Shown here piece by piece: positions 23,818-30,230 of a DNA stretch of 30,230 nt (positions are counted from its first letter, which is position 1; the number at the start of each line of letters is the position of its first letter). The position numbers and the translations under genes are program-made. The stretch covers positions 1 to 30,230 of the forward strand of contig USMD01000009.1 in assembly GCA_900555725.1 (NCBI GenBank), given 5' to 3'. This DNA comes from an uncultured Garciella sp. GTDB lineage: Bacteria; Bacillota; Clostridia; Eubacteriales; Garciellaceae. The notes under the pieces are model-generated. The model was not told the DNA's origin, did no database searches, and saw only the letters and a program-made list of their open reading frames with translations.

Positions 23818-25962
23818 TTATACCAATCCTAAAAGCCTAGCTCCTTGGGCTATAATCAAACATACTATAATTCCTGTTATAGTAGGTACTAAAAAAGAAA
23901 TGACCGTCCATTTTACACTTTGGGTCTCCTTCCGAATAGTCCAAAGAGTAGTAGCACAGGGCCAGTGGTTTAAAGAAAATAGCATGGTACAAACGGCAGT
24001 AAGCCAAGTCCATCCATTTTCTATAAGTAAAGTTCTCATAGCACCTGTACCCAATTCTAACATAGTTCCTTCTGCTAGATAGCTCATGATTAAAATTGGG
24101 ATGACAATTTCATTAGCAGGCAATCCCAGTATAAACGCCATCAAAATATATCCATCCAATCCTATGAGACTAGCAAAAGGATCTAAAAATTCAGCACAAT
24201 GACTTAGTATGGTTCCATTCCCAATGGTCATATTGGCCATAACCCAAATAACCAATCCCGCAGGAGCTGCCACGGCTACTGCCCTTCCCAATACAAACAA
24301 GGTACGGTCAAAAATAGAATTTACAATAATTCTTCCTATCTGGGGTTTTCTATAGGGAGGCAGTTCTAAAGTAAAGGAAGAAGGTAGCCCCTTTAAAATA
24401 GTTCTAGACAATAATTTGGAAATCATAAGTGTAATGATAACTCCCAATATAATAGTTGCTAATACAGTAAATGTAGTAACGAAAGAAGAAAAAGCCCCAA
24501 AGGAATTTGCTACAAACAAACTGGCTAAAGTAATCAACATGGGAAATCTTCCATTACAGGGAACAAAATTATTGGTAATAGTGGCAATTAATCTTTCCCT
24601 AGGAGATTCAATGATTCTACAGGCAATCACTCCAGCAGCATTACAACCAAATCCCATGCACATAGTTAATGCTTGCTTTCCATGAGTACAAGCTTTTTTA
24701 AAAAAATGATCTAAATTAAAGGCAACCCTGGGCAGGTATCCTAAATCTTCCAATAGGGTAAATAGGGGAAAGAAAATAGCCATAGGAGGCAACATTACCG
24801 ACACAACCCATGCCAAGGTGCGATACATTCCTAAAACCAATATATTATAAATCCAAATTGGAGCTTTTATCCACCTAAAAAAATAAATTAGTTGGTCTTC
24901 AATCCAGAAAAAAAATGTAGATAATAATTGGGAAGGGTAGTTTGCCCCTTCTATGGTAATCCAAAAAATCACTCCTAAAAGTAAAATCATAATGGGAATA
25001 CCAAAGGCTTTAGAGGTCAATATGTTATCAATTTTACGATCCAATTCATTATAAGTTTTATTTTCTAGGGTTACAACTTTTTTACTAATATTTTCAGCAG
25101 TTTTCACGATATTAGAAACAATCCTATCTCTTAAGTCTTCTATTGTAAGCCCTTGCTCTACAAGCTGTTGTTTGATATCCTTTAGTTTTTTTTGTAATAA
25201 ATCATTTCTTGATAGATCTAAATCTAAATAACGGTTGATAGACTCCATAAAAGTATGGTCTCCATCGATTAACCTTAGGGCAACCCATTTGGTATTGACC
25301 TTTTCCCCTATTTTCGCTTGAATAAAGGGTTCTACCCCTTCCATAGCCTCCTTGAAAATTGTATCGTATTCTATTCTAATGGGTTGATTTTTTATTTTTC
25401 CCATAGCTACAGCTTCTACTGTGTTTTTTAATTCGTTCAATCCTACTCCACTTCGAGCAGTAGTTCCTACCACAGGGATCCCTAAAAGAAGAGATAACTT
25501 TTCTAAATCGATATTAATCTTTTTTCTTTTCGCTTCGTCTAAAAGATTGACACATAGGACCACTTTATCTGTAATTTCCATGATCTGAAGTACTAGGTTG
25601 AGGTTTCTTTCTAAGCAGGTAGCATCAGTCACCACCACTGTAGCATGGGGATTTCCAAAACAGATAAAATCCCTAGCTACTTGTTCTTCTACAGAATTTG
25701 CCAATAAAGAATAGGTTCCAGGCAAATCTACAAGAACAAAGTTTTTATCATTATGAAGAAACCTTCCTTGGGCATTGGCAACAGTTTTTCCCGGCCAATT
25801 TCCCGTATGTTGATTTAATCCTGTAAGGTTATTAAATACTGTACTCTTTCCTGTATTGGGATTTCCTGCTAAGGCAATTATAATATCATCTGGAGACTCT
25901 ACTCGTACTTCAAACATCTCATTTAGAGCACCTACACCTGTAGATTGTTTTGTTAAGCCCAT
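23818..25962 (-). CDS. feoB: ferrous iron transport protein B
   Basis: Main Fe2+ permease, 714 residues. The N-terminal G-domain has G1 GNPNTGKST (residues 33-41), G3 DLPGTYSL and a G4-type NLLDEAKRK, where the common form is NMxD. The helical spacer is followed by about eight membrane helices with the conserved CMGFGCNAAGVIACRII and NNFVPCNGRFPM gate motifs and the C-terminal NHWPCATT segment. The ATG follows AGGAGGT. It is 17 bases downstream of feoA, so both are one unit, divergent from the DtxR-family regulator that may control it. Confidence 0.96.
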   Translation of the reverse strand: MGLTKQSTGVGALNEMFEVRVESPDDIIIALAGNPNTGKSTVFNNLTGLNQHTGNWPGKTVANAQGRFLHNDKNFVLVDLPGTYSLLANSVEEQVARDFICFGNPHATVVVTDATCLERNLNLVLQIMEITDKVVLCVNLLDEAKRKKINIDLEKLSLLLGIPVVGTTARSGVGLNELKNTVEAVAMGKIKNQPIRIEYDTIFKEAMEGVEPFIQAKIGEKVNTKWVALRLIDGDHTFMESINRYLDLDLSRNDLLQKKLKDIKQQLVEQGLTIEDLRDRIVSNIVKTAENISKKVVTLENKTYNELDRKIDNILTSKAFGIPIMILLLGVIFWITIEGANYPSQLLSTFFFWIEDQLIYFFRWIKAPIWIYNILVLGMYRTLAWVVSVMLPPMAIFFPLFTLLEDLGYLPRVAFNLDHFFKKACTHGKQALTMCMGFGCNAAGVIACRIIESPRERLIATITNNFVPCNGRFPMLITLASLFVANSFGAFSSFVTTFTVLATIILGVIITLMISKLLSRTILKGLPSSFTLELPPYRKPQIGRIIVNSIFDRTLFVLGRAVAVAAPAGLVIWVMANMTIGNGTILSHCAEFLDPFASLIGLDGYILMAFILGLPANEIVIPILIMSYLAEGTMLELGTGAMRTLLIENGWTWLTAVCTMLFSLNHWPCATTLWTIRKETQSVKWTVISFLVPTITGIIVCLIIAQGARLLGLV

Positions 25963-25979
25963 CTTTTTACCTCCTATTC

Positions 25980-26222
25980 TTATGAAATCATTTCCACAAG
26001 GACTTGAGATGCTTCTTCAGATCTTAGAGCAATCACTGCCCCCCTTACCTCATAGGCAGTAGGATCTCCAGCAGGACTCTTTCTTAAAGATTCTATTACC
26101 GTATCATAAACCATGCCTAAATCCAGCATTCTTCTGTGGATATTTCCCTTTGCTATAATCTTTTTTATCTTTCCAAAGGAACCTATAGGTAATTTGTCTA
26201 ATGAAATTAAACAATGATCCAT
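25980..26222 (-). CDS. feoA: ferrous iron transport protein A
   Basis: A small 80-residue SH3-like protein that assists FeoB. Features are LDKLPIGSFGKIKKIIAKGNIHRRMLDLGMVYDTVIE and the closing VRGAVIALRSEEASQVLVEMIS, as in FeoA. I chose ATG 26222, eight bases after AGGAG; a GTG at 26231 would overlap the ribosome binding site. First gene of feoAB; its promoter region (26232-26320) includes an inverted repeat at 26292-26311. Confidence 0.92.
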   Translation of the reverse strand: MDHCLISLDKLPIGSFGKIKKIIAKGNIHRRMLDLGMVYDTVIESLRKSPAGDPTAYEVRGAVIALRSEEASQVLVEMIS

Positions 26223-26291
26223 ATAAAACACTCCTATCTATTAATTTTTTAGTAATCTATTTCATAAGTTAGTTATAGGAAACTTTTTCTT

Positions 26292-26311
26292 ATATCTAAT
26301 AATTAGGATAT
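26292..26311. promoter_or_regulatory. inverted repeat in the feoA promoter region
   Basis: ATATCTAATAATTAGGATAT has 9-10-base arms with one bulged base and a TAAT-A-ATTA core. It could be a metalloregulator operator (DtxR or Fur family) for feoAB. The match to known boxes is loose. Confidence 0.35.
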
Positions 26312-26358
26312 GAAGCAGAATTTTCAATTGTTACATTTTTGATCAACAAATTTCTTGA

Positions 26359-26388
26359 CTTCAGATGGAGTTTTTACTCCACCTGAAG
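26359..26388. other. strong hairpin without a U run in the feoA/regulator spacer
   Basis: Thirteen-base arms (26359-26371 with 26376-26388, one mismatch) with a TTTT loop. It does not look like a terminator on either strand and sits 110 bases before the regulator start and 137 bases before feoA, so it may be a 5'-UTR structure or a relic. Confidence 0.45.
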
Positions 26389-26497
26389 CTATCTAACAAA
26401 ATTATAAGTACCAGTATTTTTGATACATAGAATTCGTTATCCTTTAGGAGTCATCGGATAAAAGTTCCCTATCAAATGATAAAAGGAGCTGAAACCA

Positions 26498-27001
26498 TTG
26501 AAAAAGGAAAGAGAGTTTCACACAGTACGGGGTTATCAAATGTTAAATTCCGAAAAGAAATCTATCACATCTAGCATGGAAGATTATTTAGAAATGATTT
26601 ATAGAACTTGTTTAAAGGAAGGATTCTCAAGAACCAATCAATTGGCAGAGAAATTAAATGTTCGCCCTTCTTCTGCTACTAAAGTTGTGCAAAAGTTAAA
26701 GGAATTAGAGCTGGTAGACTATGAAAAATATGGAGTAATCGTACTTACTAAGGAAGGAAAAATTTTAGGAGAGTTCCTTTTAAGAAGGCATCAAATTATA
26801 GAAGAATTCTTAAAAAATCTAGGAATCAAAGATACCCTATTACAGGATACAGAAATGATTGAACACGACGTCAGTTTCAATGCATTAAAAAGCATTTATC
26901 TATTTAATGAATTTTTAGCAGAAAATCCTGAAATCATGAAACAGTATGAAAAGTTTAAAGAGGAGTATAAAAATATCGATTTTTCTTATCCTAGTATTTA
27001 A
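26498..27001 (+). CDS. DtxR/MntR-family metal-dependent regulator
   Basis: A 167-residue iron- or manganese-dependent repressor. SMEDYLEMIYRTCLKEG opens the winged helix, with FSRTNQLAEKLNVRPSSATKVVQKLKELELVDYEKYGVIVLT as the helix-turn-helix and wing; RRHQIIEEFLKNLGI and DTEMIEHDVS supply the metal-binding His/Glu residues of this family. An extra 20 or so residues precede the core. Start TTG 26498 follows AAGGAG. It has no C-terminal SH3 domain, like MntR. Divergence from feoAB suggests control of iron uptake, but metal specificity cannot be read from sequence. Confidence 0.88.
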   Translation: MKKEREFHTVRGYQMLNSEKKSITSSMEDYLEMIYRTCLKEGFSRTNQLAEKLNVRPSSATKVVQKLKELELVDYEKYGVIVLTKEGKILGEFLLRRHQIIEEFLKNLGIKDTLLQDTEMIEHDVSFNALKSIYLFNEFLAENPEIMKQYEKFKEEYKNIDFSYPSI

Positions 27002-27004
27002 AAT

Positions 27005-27051
27005 AGCGTCATGGATGTCTTTATTGCTGCTCCTAAAACATCTATGACGCT
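27005..27051. terminator. hairpin between convergent regulator and glpP genes
   Basis: Arms 27005-27018 and 27038-27051 pair over 14 bp with one wobble. T/A runs flank it. It probably terminates both genes. It resembles the element at 8442-8551 in arm sequence and an internal GCTGCT. Confidence 0.65.
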
Positions 27052-27068
27052 TTAAAAATTATATAAGA

Positions 27069-27635
27069 TTACATATACCAAATTTCCTCTTTACTTGTGG
27101 AAATTCCTATTGCCCCTGCTTGAAGATTTTCTACGATATCTCTTTTATTCATAATAAGTCCCCCGGCTATAATAGGAAGATCAGTAGATTCTGTGAATGT
27201 ATGAGTAATTCTCGGCATAATCCCTGGTAAGACTTCCACAGCATCAGGTTGTGCGCTCTTTATGGACTCTATTCCTGCATCTAAAGATAGATGATCTAAT
27301 ACAAAGCATCTTTGTATAACAAACATGTTAATTTTTTTTGCAGCTTTTACTAGATTTGTCTTAGTTGTAATGATTCCATGGGGGTAAATCTTTTCGTGAA
27401 TATATCTTATGGCAAGGGCATCCTTTGCTAAACCTTCTATTAAATCCATATGAATATAGATTTGTTTTCCCGTTGCTTTTACCTGATCTACAATGGATTT
27501 AATATTAAATATATCAGATTTTAAAATAAATATAATTTCACTAGGAGATTTGAGAGCTTTATCTATTTGATTATGATCTCTAACAGCTGCTATGATAGGA
27601 TTTCCCTGTAATCTATTGTAAAATTGGTTTTTCAA
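27069..27635 (-). CDS. glpP: glycerol uptake operon antiterminator
   Basis: A 188-residue RNA-binding antiterminator that, in Bacillus, responds to glycerol 3-phosphate and permits readthrough of terminators before glp genes. The TIM-barrel-like G3P_antiterm domain covers the whole protein: NPIIAAVRD, YIHMDLIEGLAKD, GIITTKTNLVKAAKK, VEVLPGIMPRI and PIIAGGLI. Start TTG 27635 follows AAGGTGAA. It follows glpK in the same direction after 153 bases. Its usual target would be a leader before glpF, which is cut off here. Confidence 0.92.
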   Translation of the reverse strand: MKNQFYNRLQGNPIIAAVRDHNQIDKALKSPSEIIFILKSDIFNIKSIVDQVKATGKQIYIHMDLIEGLAKDALAIRYIHEKIYPHGIITTKTNLVKAAKKINMFVIQRCFVLDHLSLDAGIESIKSAQPDAVEVLPGIMPRITHTFTESTDLPIIAGGLIMNKRDIVENLQAGAIGISTSKEEIWYM

Positions 27636-27788
27636 AAGTATTCACCTTCTTTGTAAAATACAAATATTACTCTTTCTCCCTGATTTTTCATTAACAAGAA
27701 TGTAATAGTTAGATGTTTATTAAGGGATTACCAGGTACTTTTCCTTTGTATTATATCATAAAATTGCTGTTAGTTATCTTATTGTTCC

Positions 27789-29282
27789 CTATTTCTCCCA
27801 TTGAAAGGATCTTTCTACTGCTCTATTCCAATCAACAATCAGCTTTTCTCTCTTTTCTACTTCCATATTAGGGGAGAAAGTAGTAACAGGTTTTGTACTA
27901 GAACAAATATCATCTAAGTCCTTCCAATATCCCACTGCAAGTCCTGCTAAGTAAGCTGCCCCTAGGGCTGTAGTTTCTACTACCTCAGGCCTTTTTACTG
28001 GCGTATTTAATATATCAGCCTGGAATTGCATTAGGAAACTATTAGAACATGCTCCTCCATCTACTTTTAATTCCTGTAATTTAGATCCTGCGTCCTGTTC
28101 CATAGCCTTTAACACATCATAGGTTTGATAGGCCATAGATTCTAAGGCAGCTCTTATAAAATGTTCTTTTTTAGTTCCCCTTGTAAGCCCTACAATGGTT
28201 CCTCTAGCATAGGAATCCCAATAGGGTGCTCCAAGACCTGTAAAGGCTGGTACCAAATATACTCCATTGGTATCTTCCACTGCAGCTGCATATTTTTCGG
28301 ATTCTGGTGAACTTTTTAGCATTCTAAGTTCATCCCGCAACCATTGAATTACTGCTCCTCCCACAAAGATACTTCCCTCAAGGGCATATTGTGGTTTCCC
28401 ATTATAACAAGCAGCCATAGTAGTTACCAGTCCATGATTAGACTCTATAGGTTTGCTGTCCGTATTCATTAAAAGGAAACATCCTGTACCATAAGTATTT
28501 TTAGCCATCCCTTCTTCACAACAAACTTGACCAAATAAAGCCGCTTGTTGATCTCCAGCAATCCCTGCAATTGGAATAGGAGATCCAAATATCAATTCAT
28601 CGGTTTCCCCATATACTTCACTAGAGGTTTTTACTTCTGGTAACATGGATTTTGGAATTTGCAATTCTTCTAACAATTCATTATCCCATTTTAGTTCATG
28701 AATGTTAAAAAGCATTGTTCTCGAAGCATTGGTATAGTCTGTTACATGAACTTTTCCCTTTGTAAGATTCCAGATTAACCAAGTATCAATATTTCCAAAT
28801 AACAATTCTCCTTTTTCGGCTTGTTCCCTAGCCCCTTCTACGTTGTCCAATATCCATTTAATCTTCGTCCCCGAATAATAGGGATCTAAAATAAGACCAG
28901 TCTTTTCTTTTACTATCTTATCAAATCCTTTTTTCTTTAGTTGATCACAATACTCTGCCGTTCTTCTGCATTGCCATACAATAGCATTATACACAGGAAG
29001 GCCTGTTCTTTTGTTCCAGACTACAGTAGTCTCCCTTTGATTGGTAATTCCTATGGCAGCAATATCCGTTGCATCTAACCCTGCCTTTGCCAAAACTTCT
29101 CCTGCCACTCCTACCTGACTTCCCCATATTTCCCTAGGATCGTGTTCTACCCAGCCTCCCTTTGGAAAAATTTGTTCAAACTCTTTTTGGGATACTGCTA
29201 TCATTTCTCCTTGTTTATTAAAGATAATACACCTTGAACTTGTAGTTCCTTGATCTAGGGCCATAATATATTTATTTTCCAT
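27789..29282 (-). CDS. glpK: glycerol kinase
   Basis: ATP-dependent kinase forming glycerol 3-phosphate, 497 residues. FGGY-family signatures are visible: MALDQGTTSSRCIIFN (ATP phosphate loop), GWVEHDPREIW, TNASRTMLFNI, GIAGDQQAALFGQ, GLGAPYWDSYARG and VDGGACSNSFLMQF. The ATG follows AAGGAGG. The phosphorylation loop that bears the PTS-HPr target His in Bacillus and Enterococcus enzymes (after VYG) here reads ETDELIFGSPIP and has no His, so HPr-type activation seems unlikely. It follows glpF by 96 bases. Confidence 0.96.
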   Translation of the reverse strand: MENKYIMALDQGTTSSRCIIFNKQGEMIAVSQKEFEQIFPKGGWVEHDPREIWGSQVGVAGEVLAKAGLDATDIAAIGITNQRETTVVWNKRTGLPVYNAIVWQCRRTAEYCDQLKKKGFDKIVKEKTGLILDPYYSGTKIKWILDNVEGAREQAEKGELLFGNIDTWLIWNLTKGKVHVTDYTNASRTMLFNIHELKWDNELLEELQIPKSMLPEVKTSSEVYGETDELIFGSPIPIAGIAGDQQAALFGQVCCEEGMAKNTYGTGCFLLMNTDSKPIESNHGLVTTMAACYNGKPQYALEGSIFVGGAVIQWLRDELRMLKSSPESEKYAAAVEDTNGVYLVPAFTGLGAPYWDSYARGTIVGLTRGTKKEHFIRAALESMAYQTYDVLKAMEQDAGSKLQELKVDGGACSNSFLMQFQADILNTPVKRPEVVETTALGAAYLAGLAVGYWKDLDDICSSTKPVTTFSPNMEVEKREKLIVDWNRAVERSFQWEK

Positions 29283-29378
29283 CTTAAAATTCCTCCTTAT
29301 ATAAGTAAAGGTTTACATAGTATGCTTATAGGATATTCGTCCTTTATGCTAATTCATCCATCCTCTAAACGAATGATA

Positions 29379-30083
29379 CTAAAAAATCCAAGTAAATACA
29401 AAAGCTCCAATCAGTCCCCCGATAATGGGTCCTATAACCGGTATCCAGGCATACCCCCAGTCCGAATCTCCTTTTCCTGCAATGGGCAAAATTGCATGGG
29501 CTATACGAGGAGATAAATCTCTAGCTGGATTAATGGCATATCCCGTAGGTCCTCCTAAAGAAAGTCCAATAGAGAAAATTAACAATCCTACTGTAAAGGT
29601 TCCCAGCCCATCTGCCATTTGCGCCATTCCAAGTCCTAGGATCCCAAAAACCAACATAAAAGTCCCTAGAATTTCGCTGAGAAGGTTTGCTCCAGTGTTT
29701 CTAATAGCCGGTGCAGTACAGAATACTCCAAGTTTTGTCCTTTGGTCTTCTGTAGCCTCCCAATGAGGTAAGTATATCAACCATACTAAAACCGCTCCTA
29801 AGATACCTCCTAACATTTGAGCTATAATGTAGCTTGGAACAGATGCCCATGGAAAATTCCCAATGGCAGCTAAAGCAATGGTAAGAGCTGGATTAAAGTG
29901 AGCTCCACTTGCTTCTCCAAATATCCATGCAGGAATCGCTACTGCTAAAGCCCAACCAGTTGCAATCACAATCCATCCACCATTTTGGGCTTTACTTTTA
30001 TTAAGATTTGTAGCTGCACAAACACCGTCACCTAAAAAGACCAACAACATGGTACCCACAAATTCTGCTAAAAAAGTAGACAT
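29379..30083 (-). CDS. glpF: glycerol uptake facilitator (aquaglyceroporin)
   Basis: A 234-residue MIP channel with six helices and two half-helix pore motifs, HFNPALT and INPARDLSPR. The Asp after the second NPAR is typical of glycerol facilitators rather than water-only channels. The ATG follows AAGGGGG. Passive glycerol entry is pulled by GlpK phosphorylation. Only about 35 bases separate its start codon from the inverted-repeat element at 30118, so the leader expected to carry a GlpP target is interrupted or lies beyond the contig end. Confidence 0.95.
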   Translation of the reverse strand: MSTFLAEFVGTMLLVFLGDGVCAATNLNKSKAQNGGWIVIATGWALAVAIPAWIFGEASGAHFNPALTIALAAIGNFPWASVPSYIIAQMLGGILGAVLVWLIYLPHWEATEDQRTKLGVFCTAPAIRNTGANLLSEILGTFMLVFGILGLGMAQMADGLGTFTVGLLIFSIGLSLGGPTGYAINPARDLSPRIAHAILPIAGKGDSDWGYAWIPVIGPIIGGLIGAFVFTWIF

Positions 30084-30117
30084 AAAATATCCCCCTTCAT
30101 TTAATTATATTATAACT

Positions 30118-30185
30118 GAGGAAATTGCACAAATAAGATTTTCCTCAAACACAAGTTTTGTGCTACACCATATACTATATATGAT
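30118..30185. repeat. second copy of the inverted-repeat element, cut by the contig end
   Basis: Bases 30118-30139 match 7663-7684 at 21 of 22 positions, and ACAAGT and CCATATA follow in the same order after an insertion. The copy is cut by the adapter at 30186. A contig ending inside a dispersed repeat is what short-read assembly would produce. Confidence 0.7.
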
Positions 30186-30230
30186 CTGTCTCTTATACAC
30201 ATCTCCGAGCCCACGAGACAGGCAGAAATC
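30186..30230 (+). other. Illumina Nextera adapter sequence (artefact)
   Basis: CTGTCTCTTATACACATCT (30186-30204) is the Nextera mosaic end, followed by CCGAGCCCACGAGAC (30205-30219), then AGGCAGAA (30220-30227), which matches a Nextera i7 index as I recall (N703), and ATC, the start of the P7 tail. It is library sequence and should be trimmed. Confidence 0.98.

Noticed and set aside
23795..24082. 95-codon plus-strand open frame
   Set aside because: It lies wholly antisense to the 3' end of feoB and its composition mirrors that gene.
29425..29766. 113-codon plus-strand open frame
   Set aside because: It is an antisense shadow of glpF.
30186..30204. Tn5-type transposon end
   Set aside because: The following bases are the Nextera adapter and index, so it is library-derived and not a mobile element.
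1..30230. CRISPR arrays, tRNA or rRNA genes, toxin-antitoxin pairs or anti-phage defence genes
   Set aside because: I looked for regular spaced repeats, cloverleaf ends and typical defence motifs on both strands and saw none.

Overview
The window is low-GC DNA (by eye about one third G+C) from what looks like an endospore-forming member of the Clostridia. The evidence is CotF-type spore coat proteins, two T-box leaders, Shine-Dalgarno starts with frequent TTG/GTG codons, a Clostridium-type NADP secondary alcohol dehydrogenase, GlpP-type glycerol control, FeoAB, and a clostridial Zur/ZnuABC cluster. The right end is a contig end: the last 45 bases are an Illumina Nextera adapter, not genome. 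The genus cannot be fixed from the sequence alone.

Layout. 1-1124: remnant of a nitrate/sulfonate-type ABC ATPase followed by its intact permease. 1139-3116 (minus): a holin-like membrane protein, an unrecognised protein, and a stand-alone FMN-binding glutamate-synthase-domain protein. 3260-6291 (minus): a zinc uptake operon znuC-znuB-zur-znuA with a perfect 7-1-7 Zur-box-like palindrome in front. 6545-8423: small, probably sporulation-related genes (DUF2935-like, DUF1540, a 53-codon membrane peptide, two CotF-like coat proteins) and a 115-bp terminal-inverted-repeat element. 8591-13145 (minus): a complete branched-chain amino acid ABC importer (livJ-H-M-G-F order) behind a T-box whose specifier reads GUC (Val). 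13786-15141: 23S rRNA m5U methyltransferase. 15379-16066: a gene graveyard with three broken fragments (VanZ-like, Old Yellow Enzyme-like, PucR-like) fused end to end. 16143-17566: iron-sulfur flavoprotein and an intact VanZ-like protein. 17679-19406: brnQ behind a second T-box with an AUC (Ile) specifier. 19407-21628: a small group II intron relic, then TetR, HD-domain and CmpB-type membrane protein genes. 21949-23004: secondary alcohol dehydrogenase. 23427-27001: Q/N-rich small protein, feoAB, and a divergent DtxR/MntR-family regulator. 27069-30083 (minus): glpF-glpK-glpP glycerol uptake and control. A second copy of the inverted-repeat element follows and ends in the adapter.

How it fits together. 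Most of the window is nutrient acquisition under specific sensors: zinc (Zur), iron or manganese (DtxR-family), valine and isoleucine (tRNA-sensing T-boxes on two different importers), and glycerol (GlpP). The clearest unusual signals are the paired T-boxes with different amino acid specificities on functionally overlapping transporters, the tri-partite pseudogene mosaic, the inverted-repeat element that also marks the contig break upstream of glpF, and a related pair of hairpins lying between convergent genes. I did not find a CRISPR array, tRNA, rRNA, intact transposase or prophage, and I see no strong case for a wholly new multi-gene system. The CmpB/HD/TetR cluster is the least understood group.
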